This document shows, piece after piece, positions 48,501 to 59,913 of a stretch of DNA of 64,000 nucleotides. Made by a program: the position numbers and the translations under genes. Location: NCBI GenBank assembly GCA_022578965.1, contig MU400516.1, forward strand, positions 186,001 to 250,000, read 5' to 3'. The notes below the pieces were generated by a model, which did not search any database, was not told the origin of the DNA, and saw nothing but the letters and a program-made list of their open reading frames with translations. The DNA is from Xylaria sp. FL1777 (Eukaryota > Ascomycota > Sordariomycetes > Xylariales > Xylariaceae). Each line of letters opens with the position of its first letter. Within the stretch, counting starts at the first letter, position 1.

Positions 48501-48580
48501 AGGATCAGAGTAACAATGATATTGACGAGTTTCTAGAAATGTCGAAATTCTGGCGACCTAATCGCTTCGCACACTTCTAA
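45549..48580 (+). CDS. Conserved Pezizomycotina protein of unknown function, start uncertain
   Basis: Three exons, up to 46535, 46590-46650 (61 nt) and 46704-48580; introns are 54 bp (GTGTGT donor, GCTAG acceptor, CTAAC branch) and 53 bp (GTAAGG donor, GACAG acceptor). The small middle exon encodes VQPNLKPGLFNNKRV, and its join gives IADLSFSEMPFPTHQE, then LRERQRESRELEQISSFFVP. Exon 1 contains the basic KVPAFEKRPRHKT. TYFTWSSSQTSHRARN and a C-terminal FWRPNRF follow. The rest is low-complexity; no known domain. The frame begins at a TTG (45549) with protein-like sequence (KGTIRWVDDSEIHGTGRR); the first in-frame ATG is 45723. Either an upstream ATG exon exists or translation starts at 45723. 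Length is up to 974 aa. Function is unknown; basic blocks suggest the nucleus. Confidence 0.75.
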
Positions 48581-48671
48581 ATTTATACATATACCACTTT
48601 AGAAACTATAGTTCGTTAAGTGAATATATCGTCTTTGACGTCTCATGTAATTTTAACATATCTGTCTTCCT

Positions 48672-49923
48672 CTATTCTGGCTCTTGATCTTTCCATCTGC
48701 TCATCAGTGTTTCGATATCCATTCCGCATCCCTGAGCCTTGGTAACAATGGCCTTGGCCTTACCTACAACAGGTACATCAATCATGGCACCGTCCAGCGT
48801 CCAAGCGCCTCTGCCTGCTCTCGCAGCCTTCTCGTCGGCAATGACAACACGGACAGCCCACTCGACCTCTTTCTCGCCGGGTGCGAATAGGCGCTGTACC
48901 ATCTCGACCTGCGACGGGTGGATGCACTGCTTGCCGTTGAAGCCCATGGCCTTGCCGCCCTGGCACTCCTCCTCCAGCCGCGCGAGCCCTTCCTCACCTT
49001 TGTACGACGTACACACGAGATCAATCGTGCTCGGCAGCGAAGCGGCGCGGGCGGCCGTGGCGATGGCGGAGCGCGCGTACAGGAACTCGGAAAGCGACGG
49101 CGTCCGCGTCAGCGACATGTCGAGCGCGAAGTCCTCGGCGGCGAAGATCAGGCCGGAGAGGTACGGGGACGCGGCGCAGATGGACGACAGATCCATCACG
49201 GCGCGCGCTGACTCGATCAGCGCTATCAGCTTTATAGGATCCGTTGTCGACGATGACGACGCTGACGCCGACGCCGGGGAGTGCCGCTCCGGCGATAGGT
49301 GTCGCAGGGCATCCGTCACGAAGGTCAGGTCGCTCGCGCTGTTCACCTTCGGTATCACGATCGCGTCCACTTGGGGCAGCTTCGCGAGGGCCGTCACTAT
49401 GTCAGGCAAATGCCCGGGTTAGTCAGTTATCGCTGTTTTCCACAAGCGTGGAGTTGTAGGTGGCTTTCTCTTTTCTTTCTTATCATTAAACGGAGAAGGG
49501 CGGCTAAGTGGAACAATCTTAGTGTAAACGGATGTCTTGGTCCTCTTATAATGAATGAATGACCAGAGAAAGACGATAAATAACCCGGAGAATCACTTAC
49601 GGTCGGCGAGCGCGAACGGCGTCTCGACGGCATTGATGCGGACCGCGAGCTCGCGGATCGTAGACGGTCGTGACGGGAGGTTCGCCAGGTGCTCGCGGAG
49701 CGCCGTCCGAGCTTGCGGCTTCGCTGTCGGCGTTACCGAGTCCTCGAGGTCGTAGGTTACGTTGTCACTTGTTAGGCTCAAAGACTTCGTCAGCATCCGC
49801 GGCGACGAGGCTGGCACTGCATTGCGTTTATCGTGTCAGTTGGCTGTTTTCTTGGGCGACGGAAAAGCCTAGCGTACCGTAGAGCAGAGCTCGCCTCAGT
49901 ATGGCACTCGATTTGGAGGCCAT
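48672..49923 (-). CDS. HpcH/HpaI aldolase family, CitE/CLYBL-like acyl-CoA lyase
   Basis: Homologues cleave (or condense) citramalyl-, malyl- or citryl-type CoA esters using a divalent metal, often in mitochondria. Three exons on the minus strand, 49923-49878, 49816-49601 and 49396-48672, with introns of 61 and 204 bp, give 328 aa. Joins restore ILRRALLYVPASSPRMLTKS and ETPFALADLTALAKLPQ. Motifs seen are VTYDLEDSV (metal-binding acidic region), VIPKVNSASDL, LIALIESARAVMD, FAAEDFALDMSLTR (second metal-ligand region) and GFNGKQCIHPSQV. The N-terminus is short and basic (MASKSSAILRRALLY), which could act as a weak mitochondrial signal. Its stop is 92 bp from that of the convergent gene before it. 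The physiological substrate cannot be read from the sequence. Confidence 0.92.
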
Positions 49924-52900
49924 CGTGAAGGTTATTGCCTATATTAGGTATAGATAGATGGTGATTGGCCTACATAGTACGTAGACAAGATAGATGCTGC
50001 AATACCCAGCACTAGTATTATTTCTTATCAGGCAATTGAGTATGTTTTGCTATACAAGATTCCTTCATCTAGAAAGCTACCCCACGATAAATTAGCAGCG
50101 TCGTCATTCCTTAGACTAGGTACGGTATCTAGATAGATTGACAGAACCGAGGTCAACGGCCACTTATGCAGGTCTCCAATTTAGCTGGGGTTTCAGTGGG
50201 GTTGGGGTAGCTAATTCCTGTAAAGAATCCCGTGCTAACCAACCTATCCTGACTAGGAAAAATACGTCCTCCTTTTCGGTGTTTTTTATTCAAATCTTGA
50301 GCCCTTTAGGAGCATAGTGCTGCGACAAGTATCGGACATTTGCCAATTTTTATCGCTTCTCTAATAAGACATCTCCTTGTTGCTTAGCGGCACCAAAGAC
50401 GAGACTAGTTTGATGAGATCCTTATCAAAGCTCTCAGATGTGAGTTTCGGAGGATTGGCCGTTGCGCATGAATAACAAATATAGCACACACCGGATTCAG
50501 GTTCGGTCTACAAGGTTGGCCCAAACTCAATGAGAAAGATGGTACTACCTTCCAGCACCTCGAGGCAATAAGACTTGTTGGGACCTGGGTGTCGATATCT
50601 GGTATTTGCGGTATGCGTTGTTATCAGCCTCGGTAGGGTGTGTGGTGATGGAAACGTATCTCGAATCTACCGAGAGGGATTTCTCCGCGCCCAGCGAGTC
50701 ATCAGGGTCGTCATGAGGGGGGGAGAGGCCATAACGCTCTATGCCACTCGTCTCTGCGAACTCCAGGGGTGCGGTGGACTGATGGAAGTTCTCTCGTACT
50801 CGAATTGATCGACATAGTGGCTGGGATTCGGTGTCGAAGGAGACCAACGCGGAGCTAGACAAACCAAGAGGTCATATTCTTCTCAGGATTTATACCCTCA
50901 ACCAATTTCTAAGTCGATTTCGTATACGAGACTACATGGCCGAAGACGAGACTACCGGTATTTAGATGATATCAGCCTCAGTGTTCTATTTAGACCAGAA
51001 GATGCCAATAAATTAGTCCTACCATGTACAAGGACTGGTCTCGACTCACTTGATATCTGGCCCTTCAAGTGAATAAGCACTGCTCCCATGAGTTAACGTA
51101 CATCTCAACAGTTTGACTCTTTTCTCAGGTCGCCATCTCCGTGCATATTTAGTGGGTGTTGAATTTCTTCTGATCGCCTAGGGAGAAAATGAAGCTGACG
51201 ATGCTCTAGCTATCTTTCCTTGTAGTCTCACATGGACCCTTCAAGGAACAAACAAGACGGACGTACATACCCACTTGAGTTTATATTTGGCTTAAGTGAC
51301 TCCAATCTACCTTCTCAAATCTCAGATAGAATATGAGAGGTTTGAGTTCCAGCTAGGGAAATACTAGACTCTATCTTCTTCGCCCATTCCTTACTATATG
51401 CAAGGCTTAACCCTACCGGCAATCTTAGACAAAGGGCCTTTCCATAAAATAGACATCAGGAGTGGCAAGCTGGATCATCGCCTACGGTAGATCAACGCCC
51501 AGTCTATGCGGACAGCCTTTATCGTTATCGGAAAGTCGGGACAACAGCCTCGAGGTTCTATGTGTGTATGTCGGCTTCTTCATGGAACCTAGGGATGTTG
51601 GGTCTGGACCCTGACCGCTTGAGATATCGAATCGTTGGACATATAAACCCTGTTATAACACCGCGCGATTATTGTCATTTTGTCGTTGTCCTGTACTGGG
51701 ATAATTTTGCAAGATGCCTCGGAATGGAAGCCTAGGTTTACCAACGTCGTCTCATTTTTTTAGGCTGGAAATGACGAAGTTAGAGAAGGATAATGTCGAC
51801 ACCGTCGTAGAAGCGAGATAGGAGACAGTCGTAACTCAGACTTGACAACAGGATTCTATCTTATGGTATCATACTACGTACACCATGCCAATTGAGTTCT
51901 AGAACATAAGCATGTACTTTTTCCCTTTCTCCACGCCCGTCACTCATCGCATCACATTCAACCTCTATCCGTTCATAGAAACAAGCCGGGTCCCCCAGTC
52001 CGTTAGAGACTCCTCTAGGCCCAGCTACTGTGGCCTAGAACAATTCGTGCGCTTCCGAGATTACCAATTCTGAATATGGTGCCCTGAGAGGAGTATACCC
52101 CTAGCAGCTCTAGGTCGAGATATCGAGCATCTAGACGCCTGCTCGTTAGTTGTGTTTCGGGATATAGTGTCCGATCATCTTCAACATCTTCAAAGCTAGG
52201 CTTTCTTGATACGTAAAGACTGGAAATGCCGCCTGCGATTCATCCATTGGACCCTGGTTTCGTTGTCAAGGCAAATCTCACGCTGACACACTACTATTTC
52301 TTACACCATATGCCACAAGATACCGGATGAATCACGCCAGACTAAAACGTATAACAGTAGTCTTGGCCTTCTTTAGTCACCTCGGCATCTCGAACGATCG
52401 GGTTCCTTACATTGTCAGATAGCCCTGACCCGCTTGAGGTGACGTCTTATTATAAAATGCTGCGTTTACAATCCGTCAACATCCAAACCTTGGTTATTGG
52501 GCTCATCTAGACAAGCAATGGCTAAAGTCTAGACTTGACAGTCTCGTATGTGTCGATACCAAAAATAGTCTTCAGCCCCTCGGTGAAATCGTCTTCCTCG
52601 TCCGCGCACGCCTGCATAGTCGATATGTGAATACCCACGATGGCGACATTATCGGCGGTTTTCTCTCGGCACAAGTCATAAGATACCTCACGGACTTCCT
52701 ATTTGACCATTCTCGCTTGGCATGGAATAGACGATTGGGACGCTACAGTCAAAGGAAATAGGTCCTCTATAGTTCTTCAGGAGACTCGACCCGGGTAAAT
52801 GACCCCGGATATTTAGATGACACAGGCCCAGTTCGCGCCAAACTTCATTTATCGAAATTGCATCTAGATGACCTTCCGAACCTTTCCTGCAGGGCCCTTG

Positions 52901-53095
52901 GTCTATTATTGACTCTTATCTTTCCCAGCGTGCTGGTGACGAGAAGACCAGCTCTATACCAGCTCTATAAATGTAGAAGTGATCGACAATGACGATGAAA
53001 GGACTTTCCCAGAAACATGAGCGAGACAAAATCGTCTTGATCGCTGAAACTCGTCCTTGAACGCAAGTCTTCGTACAGTCAGCGACACGAGCATC
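49924..53095. other. 3.2-kb gene-free region, stops dense in all frames
   Basis: No coding signal. Between about 50,870 and 52,910 no frame of 60 codons exists on either strand, unlike most other intergenic segments. Weakly similar segments occur (for example the CCCTGACC-CGCTTGAG string near 51609 and 52427, and TATTTAGATGA near 50958 and 52809), possibly a decayed duplication. A remnant mutated by repeat-induced point mutation is a possibility that needs a composition test. Confidence 0.4.
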
Positions 53096-53722
53096 ATGCA
53101 CAAAGCACTCCTAGCCTCCCTTGCCCTTGTGGCCCTTGTTCGCGCGGCTCCTATTACGGAGGCCACAAAAACAACGGGAGATTCGGCAGACGTGACGATT
53201 GGGGAAGGCTACCCCCAGCCCACGTTCATCCTTCTCCCACCCATCACCGGTCCTATCAAACCATCTGACAAACGAGACGAGGTGAAGGAGCGTCAGTTTT
53301 CCATAGGCGACCCATCAACGTGGTGGGGAATTGGCGGCAATCAGCCCCCTGCTCCGACCGAGTCGTCGACGATCGGAACACCGATCACCGGTGGGTTGGA
53401 CCCGTCGAACAAGAAGCGCCAGACGATAGTCAGCGGTTCGGACCCAACCAAGGCCAAGATCGCTGCGTTGGAGCTTGAATACGAAACCCTGCTCCACACA
53501 TACGGTGCCAGCGGACCGAAGCCCGTTCAGAACCGTCTTCGGGCTATCAAGGACGAGCTCCTCTACAAGTACGGCATCACCATCATTCAATCTCCCGACG
53601 GCACCACCACGACATTTACCCCGGGAAAGCGAGACTTCACCCTCCCCATCGGTACTATCCCCGGTGGTCCTCTAGTTCCCGAAAAGCCTATCCCGGGTGG
53701 CCCAATCGAGCCAAGCAACTAA
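53096..53722 (+). CDS. Small secreted protein with Kex2-type processing sites (peptide precursor-like)
   Basis: Intronless, 208 aa. A clear signal peptide (MHKALLASLALVALVRAAP) ends in an AxA-like site. Dibasic Kex2-type sites follow: PSDKR, PSNKKR and PGKR, plus a monobasic KER. Three related segments precede two of the sites and the C-terminus: PITGPIKPSD-KR, PITGGLDPSN-KKR and PIPGGPIEPSN-end. Two predicted fragments would begin with Gln, which could become pyroglutamate. Between the second and third sites lies a charged helical segment (KIAALELEYETLLHTYG, NRLRAIKDELLYKYG). No cysteines were seen. This resembles Kex2-processed fungal secreted proteins in layout, but no peptide product or maturation enzyme is known; no UstY-like or tyrosinase gene is nearby. 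It could also be a plain secreted structural protein or effector. Upstream and downstream are gene-empty. Confidence 0.8.
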   Translation: MHKALLASLALVALVRAAPITEATKTTGDSADVTIGEGYPQPTFILLPPITGPIKPSDKRDEVKERQFSIGDPSTWWGIGGNQPPAPTESSTIGTPITGGLDPSNKKRQTIVSGSDPTKAKIAALELEYETLLHTYGASGPKPVQNRLRAIKDELLYKYGITIIQSPDGTTTTFTPGKRDFTLPIGTIPGGPLVPEKPIPGGPIEPSN

Positions 53723-56700
53723 GGCCGACCATTATGACTACCGACTACCGAGATCCTGCGTTGTAGCTGTCAAGGGAGGATTAGGTGAAAAAGGGATGAA
53801 TGATAAGGAAATAGTGATGATGACTCGCACGGAGTCGGTGACATCCCTGCTTTTTTTTTTCAGTACCTATACGGCTTTGGAAGGCTGTATTGTTATGCTG
53901 CTATAGTGTCTTTTAGGTCTGTGGTTAGGCAAGAGTTAGAGAATGGACGTTATACCTGTTGAGGCTTTCCACTCGTGATTCTTCTGTGCAACGCAGCTCA
54001 TAAGTCTTCTACACCGAAAGCCTAGGACCTGTCTAGCGCTCACATTACACTCGCACTAGTGACTTTATAAATATCCCGACGCTCCCGTCACTAGAGACAA
54101 ATGGCAATGACTCGTTCCTGCGCAGGTTTACAGGTTTACCACGGCGGAAACTAGAGTAGTACGGCGACTAAAACAACATCCATAGCATAGCGCCTGTCAA
54201 CAGACTTCAAACACTGGGCGCTTGAAATGATAGTCTGTGTTATCGGATCATACGTGGAGTCCATTTGGCTTACACGTCAGCCACCTTCGAATCGCAGCGG
54301 GTCGTACGAGTCAGGAGGCTGCAGATGACGGTGCCATCGAGCGCCTGTACTTGCGGGTAACCGCTCTGATTTTCACGCAGCCAGTCCGGTCATCTGTCAC
54401 ACGACCTAGGATCATACATCTAACTTGCTTGACAGCAACCAGCGACAGGAGCCCTCGGAATGGCGGATGCCGGGACCACCGTGCGCCCCGTATATATTTC
54501 CGATGGCCGAAGGAAGACGACCGAAGTTTAAATAAACCACTAAGTAACTAACAGCGACTCAACAGAATGACGGCCTAGGCCTGGGCCTGGGCGTAGTCCT
54601 AGTCGGGGGGCTTGCGGCAATTCAATCGGATATCAACCACACTTCCCTAGCATCACCCACCTACTGGCGGAGAGCGAACGAGAGAGCGATAACCTTGCGA
54701 GTCACGTCCGCTAGGGATGAGTCTCAATGGTTCATCAATACGGCCTGTGCTACTTGGTTGGTGAGCGATCATCCGTAGTGACTCATGAGACATGACAGCG
54801 ATGGCCCTAAAGCAGTGCTTAGCTAGTGCCCATCGGCCTGAATTGCTATCTAGATACTGACGATAGTCATCACGGAAGGGAGGTGTAAAAAAAGAAAAAG
54901 TTAGTTAGACGCCGCGTATAGGTGACGTCTCAGTGTCGTATTACGTATAGTAATACACAATACAGTGTAGCACAAGGTCTTATGACGAGGCTAGACTAGT
55001 CAGCGAGACATAGATTGTCTCGCAGCTAAAGAGGCGCCCGAGGCTGAGACTCGGGATGACGTTCTGTCAGCTGCCGCGAGGCTTGCGCCTTGTCTTGTCT
55101 ATGCTCGATCAGACGGATCACCCAGCGCTCATGACAGTTTCGGAATACCTGCCACCTTATACCTAGTGTCCAAAGTCTGTGCAGTGTGCAGTGATGAAAA
55201 TGACACTTGCTTATCAGAGAGGTTGCCTAGATTCCACAGTCACCACCATTGCATGATTTTCTCATCTCAGCTGATGATCATGATGGGTTACCGGTAAATA
55301 TCAGGACAGCCGACACTAAAAATGGTTACAATACTATATGATCTACTCACGAAACGGAGGTGTCACTTGAAAGACACTTTCGGTCATTAACCACGTACGG
55401 AACGCAGAAGGCTGAGACGACTCACACTAGCCTTTAACGAACGGGCGAAGGGAGTAATGCTGAGATCAAGAAATCCCTTTATGCTTCACCCCTTGGTAGT
55501 TGATCATACTACGTCGTTCACGATGGGCTAGACTACAATGCAACATGCTGCTGCCATGGCCACGCGCAGGATCATAACATAACACGGCAGCCATGTCTAC
55601 TTAGTGGCGTAACAGCAGCATTCCATCACATCTGCATCTGCAAAGAATACTGTCGTTTCCTCGTGATCTCATGGCTTATAGGGCGGGTAAAACCCTGTAG
55701 ACTCGTGGCCTAGATAGTCTAGAATGAGGTCTATTCATGCCGAGAGTATGTACAGTATAGTCGCCTATGCTATGGCCTGAGTTCTGCCTTGCCAAAACTT
55801 GGAAATTCTCTGCCACGTAAGGTATAGGTGTAGGCAGAAACAACCGTTTCATTCGCGAAGTGTCTACGGGAGGAAGGAGAGAAGATGCACACTACTCAAC
55901 TCCCTCCCATTTAGATCAACGGCCGCAAGTAGCCGGCATGGCTCAAAACTAACCCGCGTAAGCTCATGCGTGCAGATGAGTTGGTCGGCCCGTGACAATG
56001 CTTACGGCTTCTCTCAAGGCAGCATTATAGTAAACAACAACAGCATCACCATCATCATCATCATCATCGCTAGAGATTACGACCACTCGCAATGGAACAG
56101 CTGGTCAGAGCGTGTCTTGACTAGCGACTCTGTGGGGGACTAACGGAGCTGTATGGTATTAACATATCGTGAGCCGAACTCTTGAGCTGGACATCCCCAT
56201 TAAAGCAAACAGTGGAAAGGGGTCATAGAGATGACACGCAGTCAAACATGATCAGGTGCCTGTAACTAGAACCTGATCATCCTATGTCCTTCTGGTGGAT
56301 CAACATTCCTGAGACTACTAGCAACTGCTAGCAACAACTACCAACAGAGCTACCAGTAGTGAAAAGTTACAGTTGTAAGTTTGTAAGTCGAGAGATCACG
56401 GACCCTCGAAAGCGATGGAAGCAGGCTAGCTCCTCTTAGGCTAGATGCTCCTCATTCCCTCTACGCATACATACGCAGTACATGTGCACTACTGCAGTTA
56501 GATTTCTCTTATCGGGTGCAACCACGTCACCCATGCTGCATGTTCTCCCCACCGACGCACAAATCACCATAACCACTGCCACCATTAACGGGGCACGAGG
56601 CACCCACCGAATCGTAATATTGATGATGGCCTCACATCCGCTCGCTGCTACGTACGGTCCCCGTCTTTTCCGGGTGTCCACACAACCACCAGAGCGAGCT

Positions 56701-57062
56701 TTGAGCCTTGGTGAGGCCATGGCGAGTACGCTGCCTACATGTAGTTCCAACAGAAGGGATATCACGCAGGGCATTGGTAGGTAGCCCTAAAGAGGATCCG
56801 AGCCACCACGAGATGGCCATCATCGAGCGTATCGGATCGGGCGTAATTATTCTTAGCAGTGGTCCCATGATCGATCCCACATATCCCTGACAAGGGCGCG
56901 CAACTTGGGTCTCACGGTCCCCATTTGATAGCGTTCGCGCCGTTATGAGCTTGTTAAGTGGACGAGGAACAATCAGGACGTTTAGGGCGGATCTGATGTG
57001 GGATTCCCGACCCTGCGCTTGGAAAATGCAAAGTTGAAGGGCGGCCTTCTTCCCTTCCGTAC

Positions 57063-57101
57063 GCATACTGCGTACTGCGTACTGCGTACTGCGTAGTGCG
57101 T
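57063..57101. repeat. Tandem GTACTGC units
   Basis: About four to five 7-bp units (GTACTGC, last ones varied to GTAGTGC) in tandem, intergenic. Confidence 0.75.
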
Positions 57102-57810
57102 AGGTATACCACCCTATCGCGCCGGCTTCTCTTCATCCTTCCGCAAAGGAAGGGCATGGGGGCCGGAAATACGAATCCCTTTTTTCACCGCCATGTGTCG
57201 AGCAGGCCCAATCAGCCACGCGGAAGAGGGTCCTCCTCCATCTTGATGGATAAGGGCAGCCAGCAACCACCAGCCCCCCTTTCCCCCCCGAAAGCGTCGA
57301 TGCGCATGTGGCATAGGACTCCATCCTCAGCCCAGCGGAGATTTGATTCGCTCGGCCCTGGAGATGCATCGCCGGTTGAGGGGGGACAATCAGGAAAGAA
57401 TAAACGGTGGGGAGGCCAGGGACTCGAGAAGGGCAAGGCTCACTTACCTTTTCATCCTAGTGTAAGCATCATGTCGCATTACACTGCTATGAGAATAGCG
57501 ATTCCCACACCACAGATGCATCGGAGCGCACGACTGTATCATTAGGAACGGGGCATGTGGATAAGTGGGCGTGGAATGGCCTAACGCTTTTTTTTTTCTT
57601 TCTCTTTCTTCCATGTCTTTTCCCTTTCTGACGTATACTACGTACATCTTCTTTGCAGCTCTAAACTACACTGGGTATCCTACTACTCACCCTAGTGTAC
57701 ACCCTTTGATACAGGGCCGAATAGTTATTGGCTTAGACTACATAAGGTATGTGTAATAGTACTGTGATGATGCTACTATGTATTCGAATGTGCCTATCAA
57801 TGCCACGGTT

Positions 57811-57866
57811 TCTGCTGCTGCTACTGCTGCTACTACTGCTGCTGCTGCTGCTGCCGCTTGCTGCGC
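57811..57866. repeat. Imperfect CTG/CTA triplet array
   Basis: A run of CTG with interspersed CTA and CCG triplets. On the minus strand it would encode an alanine tract within an unsupported 143-codon frame. Confidence 0.85.
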
Positions 57867-59913
57867 TGCAACCTGACGCTGCACAAGGAGGTTATATGCA
57901 GGTGAGTAATAAAAGCTGAGTCCTCCATGGATCGACAAATAACGATCATCTCGATGAAGGGACCGAGGGTAGAGGTCTTGTCGGTGATTAACAAAAACCT
58001 GCAGCCCATGGCCTGGCATCAACCGCCGAATCTGTTGAGATGCCCGTAAGAGCCGAAATACCTTGGTCCTAAGATCAATATTGCCCGTAGATATAGGATG
58101 ATGTCCTGCAGCTATAGTAGTAGCCGGCAACAGTTGCGCGCGCGTGCGAAGGAGTGAAAGCTGACCCAAGGTGCAGCTAACCAGGATCAGGTTGGTCGCC
58201 TGTTATCTATCCATCTCGTCTCTACACCACACTCAAACATATCACTGTTATATTAGCGACGCCTTGGGACCGGAATAATCCGTGGCTAGTCCCAAGTCGT
58301 GCGCCAGTAGGAAGAAATAGTCATTGTACCGGCAGATAACAGGATTGATAAATCAGAATACAGCTGTAGACAACCGAGATTTTATCCTCTCCCGATGGGC
58401 TCGCGTCTCCATTTTCGTCGCCCTAGAAAAACCGCGGTTCCTATGACCAGACTATGATGTTACGGGCGAACGAACGGTGTAAGGGTGGGCAGGCAAGGTA
58501 GCATCGACGTATCGCACCAGTAGCCACCCCAAGACCAAGCTCGAAGTTTTCCAGCTCTCTACACTAACCACGCGGCACTAGGTAAAAGAAAAGGGAGGTG
58601 TGGGAAGAAAAACAGCCAAGGCTAATGCAGTGAGTCGGTCTAGCGTTGCATTTTTGGACGGTAGTCGGCTGCGGCTCGCTGGCTCGAGATTGGCCCGAAT
58701 GCAGTCAGAATCATGCAGACACACAGGCCCCGATGCAACGCCCTCATGCAATCTCAGGGCACTTTGCAAGCCCTGCCCATGGTGAGTATTCTGCGAAAGT
58801 AAGGCGGGTGGCGTCGACCACTGCTGGCGAATCACATAGGCTCCTCTTCTCTTGGGCAACAGATGCTATGAAATCAAATAATTACAATGGACAGTAGTAT
58901 CAAGAGTATCAACAGACATCTAAGAAGCAATTTCACATGTTCATTTCACGATATGGTAGATACATCCAAGACGATGAAAACGTAGGGTATATATTAGCGA
59001 TGACTCGCTGGAACATTGTATTTGGGCTGGGAAGATTCCATCCTTTGCGGTGAACTTCTTCCTCAGCCCAGGGGATCGCTAGGCTCGTTGGCTAAGCGTC
59101 CACCACCGTAGAAACGTAAGGTAATTTGTAGAGACTAGTGCGCCAAGTCGTCGATGATGATGCGCGCCGTCGATGGGCTATTGACCCGTCTTTCTTCTAA
59201 TTTCGTGTCCCGTAACCGCCCCGTCCAGAGCCTCCTCGGAGGCTCGTGTATCGAAATAGCGATTTAAGCACCCTCCCCGATAAACAAAATATTGTTGTGG
59301 TATCATCCAAGCGAAAGTATCAGGCCCTCCTTTCTAGTCGGGGCCTTGTGGTAACCAGACGGTTTGGCAGATTAAACATAGTAAAAGCCGCTCCAGTTCC
59401 AGTCTTGTGGGAAAAGATCCAATGCCGTATCCTGCGCCATAGAATGATGCTTTGGACATGTCCATTCCCGAATCAATAAACAATAGAAAAAAAAAGGGGT
59501 TTGCCTCGACTCTGCGGTCTCCTCGTCTTCGTTGGTCAATACTTTCGAGTATTCCCGCCAACTCCACGCTGTAATAAAACATAAAGGAAATGGGTTAAAA
59601 AAATTAGATACAGTGAAACGACAGAAGTCCCAGACTTTTTTTCTTTTTGAAATCCTTTTTGGGTGGTTGTCATCCAAACATCACCGCCTGGGGTTTAGCG
59701 ACGTTTATTAAAACATATATTGAAAATAATCGTAATTTTCGTGGTCATGGCCCGGATTTGGTCCGAATGGGAGTGTATGGAGACTCCAGCCAGGGTTGGT
59801 TCTTGATTCCAATGAAGGTCCAAAAGTCCGGAATAAAAAGCAACATCAATATCAAGTTGAAAGTGAGACAGGTCCCGAACTAGGACAAACACACTTCCAG
59901 GAGATCAGTGAAG

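Larger units (their letters stand above)
53723..59913. other. 6.2-kb gene-poor region with triplet repeats
   Basis: The largest empty stretch in the window. From about 54,550 to 55,800 no frame of 60 codons exists. Simple repeats are a CAT run (56043-56068), GTACTGC units (about 57063-57101) and an imperfect CTG array (57811-57866) lying in a minus-strand frame (57738-58169) that would encode poly-Ala. That frame has no other protein character. The 53.72-53.95 kb part is probably the 3' region of the secreted protein gene. A TTATAAATA element lies near 54067-54075 without a clear gene. Confidence 0.4.

Noticed and set aside
53096..53722. Dikaritin/ustiloxin-type RiPP cluster around the secreted precursor
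   Set aside because: No DUF3328/UstY-like, tyrosinase or methyltransferase gene is present in the flanking 3-6 kb, and the repeat segments lack the expected Tyr-containing core.
57738..58169. 143-codon minus-strand frame with poly-Ala
   Set aside because: The Ala tract comes from a CTG microsatellite, and the rest shows no protein family features.
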